64,000 nucleotides of DNA from Deltaproteobacteria bacterium (GTDB lineage: Bacteria > Desulfobacterota > Binatia > Binatales > Binataceae), in assembly GCA_021799495.1 (NCBI GenBank), contig JAJZAI010000009.1, positions 18,416 to 82,415 on the forward strand. The letters are read 5' to 3'. The position numbers and the translations under genes are program-made. This document shows, one piece after another, positions 17,369 to 24,957 of the stretch. Each line of letters starts with the position of its first letter. Position 1 is the stretch's first letter. Below the pieces are notes generated by a model, which was given only the letters and a program-made list of their open reading frames with translations, ran no database searches and was not told where the DNA came from.

Positions 17369-18613
17369 TCATTCCAACGCCGCCTCATGATATTCGGTCT
17401 CATGTGCTCCGTGAGGAGCGAACAACATAGCGAGCGCGGTAAGCGCCGATCCGGCTGCGATAGCTGGTAACGCCAACCACCAGGCGAGCGGCATATCCAA
17501 GCCCCCGCCCGAAGAGAGCGCAGCGCCTGCTGCAATTGGTCCGACCGCACCTCCGACGAAGCCGACGAGGGAATAGACCGCAAGCGTCGCGCCCTGTTCA
17601 CCAGGCCGCATTGCCGTTACTGCCCCTGCCGTCAAGGCGCCTGAATCCGCCGAGATTGCGAACGCCCACAAAAACAGGGCCAACGTCGCAAGCGCAACGG
17701 AGAAGGTTCCCGCGACTGCCGTACCAAAGCCAACCGCGACACTGGCGAGAGCGACCGCTCTGATCTCGCGGCTTCTTGACCAGCGCATAGCGAACTCCGC
17801 GCCCAAGATGCTGGCTGGCACGCTTGCTATCGTGATCACGCTCGCCAAATTGGTGGTGGTCGCGCCTGGGTTTCGGGCTCCAAAACGCGTCCACACGAAC
17901 AACAGGTACGCCGGGAGCCAGGCGCGGAAGCCGAATAGCTCCCACGCATGGCCCCCGTACGCAAGAACATACGCGAGCGCATCGCGGTTCTTAAAGACGG
18001 GGCGGAAGTCGAGCGGATTACGGGTCACGGCAGGCACGCTCATCTCTGTCCCAACCGGCGTGTTTGAGGTTCCGAAAAACATTGTGATCGCCGCGACAAC
18101 CGGACCTAAGCCACTCGCATAGAACGCGGCCTGCCAGCCGTAGCGTTGCGCTACCCATCCGCTCATCCAGAACGAAAGGCTCACGCCGATTCCGAACGTC
18201 GCCGTGTAGTACGGAACCGAGCGGATCCGGGCCTTCGATGGAAGGCGGTCCGTAAGGATGCGTAGGCCCGGCATGTAAGTTGCCGCCAGCGACACCCCAG
18301 CGATCGCCCGGAACGCGACGGCACTCCAAAATCCGCTGGCAACAGAAGCGAAGCCAGCGCCGGAAAGGAATCCGATTGCGCAACCGCCAGCGTAAACGGC
18401 ACGCGAGTCGATTCGATCCGTGAGCCCAACGAGCACTGGCACCCCGACCGCGTAGCCCACCAGATACGCGCTTGCGATCCATCCTGCTCGCGCGGGATCA
18501 AGATGCCAAAGTCGCGACAATTCGACGAGAAGCGAGGCGAAGGTCGAAAAACCCGTCATCGCCAGAATTCCGGCCGCTTGGAGGCCGGTGATGAGCCGTA
18601 TCCTTTCGCGCAT
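17369..18613 (-). CDS. MFS transporter
   Basis: 414 residues with about twelve hydrophobic segments, the layout of a major facilitator superfamily carrier in the inner membrane. The first helix is near residues 8-30 and the loop after helix 2 holds LVGLTDRIDSRAVYAGG, the MFS loop 2-3 motif GxxxDRxxxR in variant form. The second half repeats the pattern after a central loop near residues 200-215. The substrate is unknown. Codon usage looks less GC-biased than in the fds genes, and the gene sits among remnants, so transfer is likely. It is opposite in strand to the genes on both sides. Confidence 0.88.
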   Translation of the reverse strand: MRERIRLITGLQAAGILAMTGFSTFASLLVELSRLWHLDPARAGWIASAYLVGYAVGVPVLVGLTDRIDSRAVYAGGCAIGFLSGAGFASVASGFWSAVAFRAIAGVSLAATYMPGLRILTDRLPSKARIRSVPYYTATFGIGVSLSFWMSGWVAQRYGWQAAFYASGLGPVVAAITMFFGTSNTPVGTEMSVPAVTRNPLDFRPVFKNRDALAYVLAYGGHAWELFGFRAWLPAYLLFVWTRFGARNPGATTTNLASVITIASVPASILGAEFAMRWSRSREIRAVALASVAVGFGTAVAGTFSVALATLALFLWAFAISADSGALTAGAVTAMRPGEQGATLAVYSLVGFVGGAVGPIAAGAALSSGGGLDMPLAWWLALPAIAAGSALTALAMLFAPHGAHETEYHEAALE

Positions 18614-18658
18614 TGGCAGATTCCTCGCAAACGGCCCGCGCGAACGACAAGCAAGGAG

Positions 18659-19235
18659 CTAACGTCGCATAGCAACTATTTCCCAATGGTGATCGACGCG
18701 ATCGTCAATGGTGCTCGATTCGTTCTGGTCCAGACTCTGGATTGCGAAATCCGTCATGAGATCGAGAGCATCTCGCTCGTCCGCATAATGGTGGGCCACG
18801 CCCACCTCGAGCTCCTCGGGCTGAATGAATGTGTTGTGCTCAACCTGCTGGCCTAGGCCGTACTTCCAAGCCTTCGTGAAGATTAAAGTGGCGACGAAAA
18901 GTCCGCTGGGCTTCAGAACCCGCACTGCCTCATCGAGTGCCTTCAGCATTGCTATTCGAGCGAGTGTATAGCACGTGAATCGAAATGACGGCATCGAAAC
19001 GCGGGTCCGGAAAAGGAAGCGCACGAACATCGGCGGCTACTTTACTCTCCGATTCCAACTCGACTTGTAGACCAAACGGCCGCCCTCGGCAAAGTTTTAG
19101 CCGGGTTTGGTCCACGGTGTTAGCAGCGGCATCGGGAGTGCCGGATTTCGCGTCTGGCGGGCTTCCGACGGCGAAGATGTTGTTTTTCCTTATCGATTCC
19201 GACCGCACGTCTCCTTGCGTCCTCGGCTTCGTCAT
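18659..19235 (-). pseudogene. Class I SAM-dependent methyltransferase remnant, frameshifted
   Basis: Two minus-strand frames together read like the second half of a class I methyltransferase. The upstream frame gives VAADVRALPFPDPRFDAVIS and IHVLY, then runs into a stop. The other frame continues with LKALDEAVRVLKPSGLFVAT and ends at 18659. The switch lies near 18962-18980, where a one-base insertion or deletion would restore one frame. The N-terminal SAM-binding motif is not recognisable upstream. The TRM9/ALKBH8-type wording (ADVRALPFPD, VRVLKPSG) is suggestive only. A sequencing error could mimic the frameshift, but the missing N-terminus argues for real decay. Confidence 0.6.
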
Positions 19236-19504
19236 CGAAAATTGCTCCGCTCTGCGTCTCCGCCTTATCCTGCCCGCGCCGGCGATAGCGCAATCTTCGC
19301 CATGCCGCCGGCAAACAGGTGCCGCCACACGCTACCGGGATACAAGGGCGATGACGCTCAACCACTATCATCGACCCCGTTCGCGCGATCGTGGCGGCGA
19401 GCCGATCTTGGGCGCGATTGCGGGTCTTTCGTTATTCAATCGTTCCTAGGATGATTCATCCGAAGACCTGCGCGGTGACGCGCGGCGGGAACGAAGAGCT
19501 TGGT

Positions 19505-19732
19505 ATGGACCGGCATCATCTGGCGTCGATGGCCAACGAAATCGGCGAATTTTTCGAATCGGCGGCGAGCCACGACGAGGCCGTCGCCGCGATTGCGCAG
19601 CATCTGAAGAGTTTTTGGGAGCCCCGGATGCGGCGCGAGATAATTGCTTATGCGGCGGCGGGCGGCGGCGAATTGACGCCGATCGTCCGCGAAGCCGTGC
19701 TGACGCTCAAGGCGCCTGCGGAGAACCGCTGA
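19505..19732 (+). CDS. fdsD: Formate dehydrogenase delta subunit
   Basis: 75 residues. The sequence LASMANEIGEFFESAASHDE, then AVAAIAQHLKSFWEPRMRRE, is the pattern of FdsD, the small subunit or assembly factor of NAD-linked formate dehydrogenases. The usual order is fdsGBACD; here fdsD is separated from fdsA by about 2.7 kb of unrelated DNA and lacks fdsC beside it. ATG 19505 is chosen because the family starts close to it; ATG 19451 in the same frame would add 18 residues. The stop lies two bases before the next gene's start. Confidence 0.82.
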   Translation: MDRHHLASMANEIGEFFESAASHDEAVAAIAQHLKSFWEPRMRREIIAYAAAGGGELTPIVREAVLTLKAPAENR

Positions 19733-19734
19733 CG

Positions 19735-20760
19735 GTGTTGCGCGGCGTGTTGTCTGGCTTCGGCGCGGTTGCCGCGCAGGCGCATCTGCCGGGATGGCGA
19801 GCGCGGCCGGAGGTTTCGCTTGCCGCGATCCACGAGCCTTCGCCCGAACGTCGCCATCAAGCGCTAAAGCTGCTCAAAAACGTCAGAATCTACGACAACT
19901 TCGACCTGATGCTCGAAGGCGAGGCACCCGATTTTGTCGATATCGCGAGTCCGCCGGCGTTTCATGCCGCGGCGGCGTGCAAAGCTTTGGCCGCGGGCGC
20001 GCACGTACTGGTTGAGAAGCCCCTTTGTCTCGATCCAGCCGAGTTCGACGATCTGGAAAAGCTGGCGGTCGCGAATCGTCGCGTTCTGATGTGCGTGCAT
20101 AACTGGAAACACGCGCCGCCCTATCATAAAGCGCATCAGTTGATCGCATCGGGACGGCTTGGCCGGATTGGCCATCTGGTTTTGACCAGATGGCGCCCCG
20201 GACCGGCCGGAGCGGGCGGCACGGCGGTCAATGGCGAACGCTGGCGGACCGATCTTAAAGCCGGCGGCGGAATCCTTATAGATCATGGCTGGCATACGCT
20301 TTATCTCGCCAATTGGCTGATGGGCGGAATAGCGCCCATGACCGTCTCGGCGTGGCTGGACCGGCCGGATGGCGCCGCCGCCGAGGATTTTGCCGATTTG
20401 CGATTGGAATATCCCGACCGCCGCCTCGCATCGATCAATCTGTCGTGGCGCGCGACCGTGCGCCGCACTTCAGCGGCGATTTTTGGCGCGGCGGGCGCCA
20501 TCGAGATCGACGGAGACCGGCTGCTGCTGACTGATCGGTCGGGAAAATCCGAGAACCATGCCGTGGCCGACCAGCCGGATGATTCCTACCACGCGGCCTG
20601 GTTCGCCGGGATGGCCGCGGAATTCATCGATGCGATCGCGCAAGGGGGCGCCGGCGCGGTCGCGGCTGTGAATCTTGCCGAGGCGAAATCGGCCGTGCGG
20701 GCGATCGCCGCCGCGCGGCGCTCCGCGGAGTCAGACGGCCTCCCGATACGGCTGGCCTAG
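19735..20760 (+). CDS. Gfo/Idh/MocA family oxidoreductase
   Basis: 341 residues. A Rossmann N-terminal half (GVLSGFGAVAAQAHLPGWRA, then VDIASPPAFHA, HVLVEKPLCLD) contains the family's EKP motif with its catalytic Lys. The C-terminal alpha/beta half includes GGGILIDHGWHTLY, where the His is a usual active-site residue. These enzymes oxidise or reduce sugars or related alcohols with NAD(P). GTG 19735 starts two bases after the fdsD stop, with GGAG upstream, so the two are probably co-translated. Whether it has any role with formate dehydrogenase is unknown. Confidence 0.88.
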   Translation: MLRGVLSGFGAVAAQAHLPGWRARPEVSLAAIHEPSPERRHQALKLLKNVRIYDNFDLMLEGEAPDFVDIASPPAFHAAAACKALAAGAHVLVEKPLCLDPAEFDDLEKLAVANRRVLMCVHNWKHAPPYHKAHQLIASGRLGRIGHLVLTRWRPGPAGAGGTAVNGERWRTDLKAGGGILIDHGWHTLYLANWLMGGIAPMTVSAWLDRPDGAAAEDFADLRLEYPDRRLASINLSWRATVRRTSAAIFGAAGAIEIDGDRLLLTDRSGKSENHAVADQPDDSYHAAWFAGMAAEFIDAIAQGGAGAVAAVNLAEAKSAVRAIAAARRSAESDGLPIRLA

Positions 20761-20836
20761 TCCGGCCGCACCGGCCGCTCGCGCCAAGTTTTTAGGCATG
20801 GCCTGACCGATCGGACTGGATCGCCGGCCAGCCCTA

Positions 20837-20864
20837 TTGACTTTCATCCGATGGCGGTTACGAT
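20837..20864 (+). promoter_or_regulatory. Candidate sigma-70 promoter upstream of the TetR-hpn locus
   Basis: TTGACT at 20837-20842 and TACGAT at 20859-20864 with a 16-base spacer. It lies in the 280-base non-coding gap before the TetR gene, on the correct strand. A second TTGACC at 20871 has no good -10 partner. Assigned by eye only. Confidence 0.3.
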
Positions 20865-21040
20865 GGTTCATTGACCGGATGGTTAGGGAATTATCATCGC
20901 TTTTTCTGGACTTAGTTTGATGCCGCCGCTCAATTTGATTCGTCCGGTCGAAAAGGCGGGCGCGGCGTCAAAACCTCGCATACGATGGCGATTCCTCCTT
21001 GGCTGAGAGGCTCGGCGAATCGGTGGCGGCCGCAAACAAG

Positions 21041-21691
21041 ATGAACTCGGCGGAGCAGGGCGCCGGCGCTCCGGAGCTGCGCGCGCCGGAGTCTCGCGAC
21101 GAGATTCTGAAGGCGGCGATCAAGCTCTTCGCGAATCGGGGTTTCCACGAGACCTCGATGGCCGAAGTGGCGCGCGCCGCCAACGTCAGCAAAGCGCTGA
21201 TCTTCTGGCACTTCAAGACCAAGGAAGATCTGTTCATGGCGGTGCTGAACCGCCTGCTCGAGCCGTACGTAATCGATTTCGCCGAGGAGGCGGGCGCGCT
21301 CGGCGAAGTCGCGCAGATCATGCAACTGGTGGAACTCTACCTGATGTTCGTGCGCGACAACGCGAGTTCGATCCGTTTTTTTGTGGCGCAATTGATGCGC
21401 GGCGAACTGGCCTCGGACGCGCTTACCGGCCCGGTGATGCAGCTCTACGACGGTTATCGCGGCCTGTTGGTCGATCTGATTGGACGCGCCCAGGCCAAAG
21501 ACCTGTGTCTCAAGGATTTTCCGGCCGCGGCGGTGGCGCGGATGCTGCTGTCGATGCTGAATGGGACTTTGATTGAGATGTTGTTCGCTGAAAATGCCAA
21601 CGCCGACGTTGCGAGCGCGATCGCGATGATCCGGCAGTGGCTGTTCGGCGGCCGCGCGGGAGCCGCGAAAGACGCGCCGCCCGAGCTTTAA
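21041..21691 (+). CDS. TetR/AcrR family transcriptional regulator
   Basis: About 216 residues. The N-terminal helix-turn-helix reads IKLFANRGFHETSMAEVARA and NVSKALIFWHFKTKEDLF, a canonical TetR DNA-binding domain. The remaining ~150 residues form the helical ligand and dimer domain, which defines no ligand. I start at ATG 21041; TTG 20999 or GTG 21023 in the same frame would lengthen the tail. It lies 37 bases upstream of hpnH on the same strand, so it may be co-transcribed with and control the hopanoid genes. That regulatory link is inference from position. Confidence 0.88.
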   Translation: MNSAEQGAGAPELRAPESRDEILKAAIKLFANRGFHETSMAEVARAANVSKALIFWHFKTKEDLFMAVLNRLLEPYVIDFAEEAGALGEVAQIMQLVELYLMFVRDNASSIRFFVAQLMRGELASDALTGPVMQLYDGYRGLLVDLIGRAQAKDLCLKDFPAAAVARMLLSMLNGTLIEMLFAENANADVASAIAMIRQWLFGGRAGAAKDAPPEL

Positions 21692-21728
21692 CCGATTACT
21701 TGCGAGGATTGCCAGGAGCTTCGATTCG

Positions 21729-22733
21729 ATGCGCATTCCGCTCAGACAGATGATCGATCTTGGACGCCACATGCGCCGCAAAAAGCGGGCGGGCGAAAAA
21801 TATTTTCCGCTGGTGCTGATGCTCGAGCCGCTGCACGCCTGCAATCTCGCCTGTATCGGATGCGGCAGGATTGTCGAATACAAGGACACGATCCGCGACC
21901 AGATGGCGCTCGAGGACGCGCTCGGCTCGGCTCAGGAAGCGGACGCGCCGATCGTTTCGATCTGCGGCGGCGAACCGCTGATGTACAAGCATATCGCGCC
22001 GCTCACGCAGCGGCTGATCAGCGAGCAGCGCCGCCACGTGATGATCTGCACCAACGCGATTCTGCTGGAGCGGTTCGTCAAGCAGGTCGCGCCCAGCCCC
22101 TATCTCAGTTTCAATCTGCATATCGACGGCATGCGCGAAACCAACGACCGCGTGCTCGCGCGCAAGGGCCATTTCGATATCGTCGTCAAGATGATCAAGA
22201 TGCTCAAGGAGCGCGGCTATCGCGTGCAGACCAACTCGACGATCTACCGCGAAACCGGGGCCGACGAAGTCGAGGAGTTGATCCGTTTTCTCGGCGGGCT
22301 TGGGGTGGACGGCATGCTGGTGACGCCCGGCTATCACTACCAAGTGCTGACCAACGACGATCTTTATATGACCTCCGACGAGATGCCGTACAAATTCCAG
22401 CGCGTACGCAAGCTCGCCGACGACTACAAATTGATCAACACGCCGCTCTATCTCGATTTCCTGGTGGGCGAACGGGACCTCCTGTGCAGTCCGTGGACCA
22501 CGGTCACGCGTAACCCGCGCGGCTGGAAGGGGCCGTGTTATCTGATCACGAACGGGCATTACGAGACCTTCAAGGAGCTGCACGCCGCGACGGACTGGGA
22601 ATATTATCGGACCAAGCAGGATATCCGCTGCAAGGATTGCCGGTTGCATTCCGGTTTTGAAGGAACGGTCGCGCTCGATTTCGGCAAGAACCTGAAGGAT
22701 TCCTGGCGGGTGGTGCGCCATTACCTGGCGTAA
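21729..22733 (+). CDS. hpnH: Adenosyl-hopane synthase HpnH (radical SAM)
   Basis: 334 residues. HpnH adds the 5'-deoxyadenosyl group of SAM to diploptene, giving adenosylhopane, the first step of side-chain extension. The radical SAM cluster Cys residues are C38, C42 and C45 in HACNLACIGCG. The C-terminal part with DIRCKDCRLHSGFEGTVALD holds further conserved Cys. The N-terminal RIPLRQMIDLGRHM is typical of the family. It opens the hopanoid locus, and the nucleosidase HpnG, which acts next, is encoded about 10.5 kb downstream on the other strand. Confidence 0.95.
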   Translation: MRIPLRQMIDLGRHMRRKKRAGEKYFPLVLMLEPLHACNLACIGCGRIVEYKDTIRDQMALEDALGSAQEADAPIVSICGGEPLMYKHIAPLTQRLISEQRRHVMICTNAILLERFVKQVAPSPYLSFNLHIDGMRETNDRVLARKGHFDIVVKMIKMLKERGYRVQTNSTIYRETGADEVEELIRFLGGLGVDGMLVTPGYHYQVLTNDDLYMTSDEMPYKFQRVRKLADDYKLINTPLYLDFLVGERDLLCSPWTTVTRNPRGWKGPCYLITNGHYETFKELHAATDWEYYRTKQDIRCKDCRLHSGFEGTVALDFGKNLKDSWRVVRHYLA

Positions 22734-22899
22734 AGCCGGCGGCGTCCGGCCGGCGGTCATCGGAAGCGGCGCGGCTTTTCGCGGGCGCCGGCGGAACGAA
22801 GCGGCGATTTGGCATGAGGTCGCGGGCGCGAAAGCGGTCGCGGTGGACGTTGGCGGCGGCGCATCCGGATTGCGAGGCGGTGCGGCGGAGGACGAATCA

Positions 22900-23835
22900 T
22901 TGAGCATGGCAGAGCCTAAGCCATACGGCGTCGCGGATGGTTCGGCGCGCGCGTTCGATCTGGACGGCTACCTGAAATCGCGCGGCGCGATCGTTGAACG
23001 CGCGCTGGCCGCGGTGGTCGCGGAGTCTGACGGCGCCGCGACCCGCCTGCTCGAAGCGATGCGCTACAGCCTGCTCGCGGGCGGCAAGCGCCTGCGTCCG
23101 ATTTTGGCGCTCGCCGCCTGCGAGGCGGTCGGCGGCGCGCTTGACGACGCGCTTCCTTACGCGTGCGCGATGGAAATGATCCACACCTACTCGCTGATCC
23201 ACGATGACCTGCCGTGCATGGACGACGATGACCTGCGCCGCGGCCGGCCGACGAATCACAAGGTTTACGGCGAAGCGATCGCGACGCTGGCGGGCGACGG
23301 CCTGTTGACCGACGCGTTCAAGGTCCTCGCGCGCAGCGGCGCCCATGCGCCGGCGGCGTTGCTCGAAACGATCGCGGAACTGGCGGAAGCCGCCGGCTCG
23401 GCCGGGATGGTGGGCGGCCAGGTTATCGACCTGCTGGGCGAAGGGCGCGAGCTTGGCCTTGCGGAACTCGAAGTGATGCATCGGCGGAAAACCGGCGCGC
23501 TGTTCGTAGCCGCGGTGTGCGGCGGCGCGCGGCTCGGCGGCGCGAACGCGGCGCAGCTTGCGGCCTTGCGCGAATATGCCCGGGCGCTCGGACTCGCGTT
23601 TCAGGTGATCGACGATTTGCTGGACGTCGAAGCGTCGACCGAAGCGATGGGCAAGCGCACCAACAAGGACGGCGCGCGCGGCAAATCGACCTACCCGGCG
23701 CTGATGGGCGCGGGGCGGGCGCGGGAGCTGGCGCACAACCTGATCGCCGAGGCGGCCGGCGCGCTGCGCGAATTCGACCGCCGCGCGGACGCGTTGCGGG
23801 CGCTTGCGGCCTACGCGGTGGAGCGCGAGCTGTGA
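22900..23835 (+). CDS. ispA: Farnesyl diphosphate synthase (polyprenyl synthetase family)
   Basis: About 311 residues. It condenses IPP with DMAPP and GPP to give FPP, the substrate for squalene synthesis. The first Asp-rich motif is HDDLPCMDDDDLRRGRPTNH and the second is QVIDDLLDVE; GGKRLRPIL binds IPP. The two residues between the Asp pairs (DDLPCMDDD) mark the short-chain IspA type. I prefer TTG 22900 because GGAGG lies eight bases upstream; ATG 22906 is two codons later. The stop overlaps the next gene's GTG start, indicating coupling within the hopanoid locus. Confidence 0.93.
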   Translation: MSMAEPKPYGVADGSARAFDLDGYLKSRGAIVERALAAVVAESDGAATRLLEAMRYSLLAGGKRLRPILALAACEAVGGALDDALPYACAMEMIHTYSLIHDDLPCMDDDDLRRGRPTNHKVYGEAIATLAGDGLLTDAFKVLARSGAHAPAALLETIAELAEAAGSAGMVGGQVIDLLGEGRELGLAELEVMHRRKTGALFVAAVCGGARLGGANAAQLAALREYARALGLAFQVIDDLLDVEASTEAMGKRTNKDGARGKSTYPALMGAGRARELAHNLIAEAAGALREFDRRADALRALAAYAVEREL

Positions 23836-24896
23836 GTCAGGCGGCGCAAATCTACGCCGACCGCATGCACGCGCGGCAGGCGATGCTGCTCGCGCCGGGC
23901 CGGCTGGAGCTGCGCGAATTCGCGCCGCCCGCGCCCGGTCCGGGCGAGTTGCTGGTCAAAATCGAGTGCGCGCTCAGTTGCGGCACCGATCTGAAAACCT
24001 GGCGTCGGGGCCATCCGGTGTGGAAGCTGCCGGCGCCGTTCGGCCATGAGTTCGCCGGCGTGGTGGCGGCGGCGGGCGCGGGCGTCGAAAAGTTCAAGGC
24101 GGGCGACGCGGTGATGGCGGCGCCGACGGCGCCATGCGGCCACTGTTTTTATTGCATGCGCGGACAGGAGAATTTGTGCGCGCAGGCGATGGATCGCATG
24201 GTGATGGGCGCCTATGCGGACTACCTGCTGCTGCCGGCGCATATCGTCGCCCGCAACGCTTTCCACAAGCCGCCCGGGCTGCCGTTCGAGGAGGCCGCGC
24301 TGCTCGAGCCGCTGTCCTGCGTGGTCCACGCGCAGGAGATGGCGCGGCCGGAGGCGGACGAATGCGTGCTGATTATCGGCGCCGGCGCCTTTGGAATCAT
24401 GCACGCGATGGCGCTGAAGGCGGCGGGCGTGCGCCAGGTCGCGATCGCCGGACGCGGCGGCAAGCGGCTGCAATGGGCGGGCGAGCTGGGCGCCGACCGC
24501 GTGATCGACGCGGCGCGCGAAGACGCCGCGCGCGCGATCGGCGCGCTCAACGGCGGCTACGGCCCGGACCTCGTGATCGAATGCACTGGGCAGGTCGCGG
24601 GATGGGAAGAGGCGTTCCGGCGCGTACGCCGCGGCGGCCGCGTGGTGTTTTTCGGCGGATGCGCGGCGGGCACGGCGCTGAACGTGGATACGCGCCGCAT
24701 GCACTATGACAATTTGACGCTGCTCGCGCCGTTTCATTTCCGGCCGCGCGACGTTACGGCCGCGTTCGCGATGCTGAGCGCGCGGCGGCTGGGCGCGGGC
24801 CGCTTGATCAATGCGCGCCGGCGGCTCGACCAATTGACGGAAGTATTCGCGATGCTCGAACGGAGCGCTGCGCTCAAGTGCGCGGTGATTCCCTGA
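23832..24896 (+). CDS. Zinc-dependent medium-chain dehydrogenase
   Basis: About 354 residues of the medium-chain dehydrogenase/reductase superfamily (threonine or sorbitol dehydrogenase-like). The catalytic zinc ligands are in SCGTDLKTW and GHEFAGVV, the structural zinc site is CGHCFYCMRGQENLC, and NAD(P) binds at IIGAGAFGIMHAMALKAAG. GTG 23832 overlaps the ispA stop, with GGAG upstream; ATG 23865 is an alternative. It lies between ispA and shc on the same strand, so it is probably co-expressed with hopanoid genes, yet no known hopanoid step needs such an enzyme. The substrate is unknown: a hopanoid side chain, an isoprenoid alcohol, or something unrelated. Confidence 0.88.
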   Translation: MSQAAQIYADRMHARQAMLLAPGRLELREFAPPAPGPGELLVKIECALSCGTDLKTWRRGHPVWKLPAPFGHEFAGVVAAAGAGVEKFKAGDAVMAAPTAPCGHCFYCMRGQENLCAQAMDRMVMGAYADYLLLPAHIVARNAFHKPPGLPFEEAALLEPLSCVVHAQEMARPEADECVLIIGAGAFGIMHAMALKAAGVRQVAIAGRGGKRLQWAGELGADRVIDAAREDAARAIGALNGGYGPDLVIECTGQVAGWEEAFRRVRRGGRVVFFGGCAAGTALNVDTRRMHYDNLTLLAPFHFRPRDVTAAFAMLSARRLGAGRLINARRRLDQLTEVFAMLERSAALKCAVIP

Positions 24897-24957
24897 GCGC
24901 GCAAGGCAAGGAAGGCGCGCCGCACATCACCGGGCGGAAGCGCACACGTGGCGGAGA

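Noticed and set aside
16906..17601. Minus-strand 231-codon frame in the gap after fdsA
   Set aside because: It overlaps the end of the MFS gene and runs opposite the bestrophin-like remnant; no recognisable protein features.
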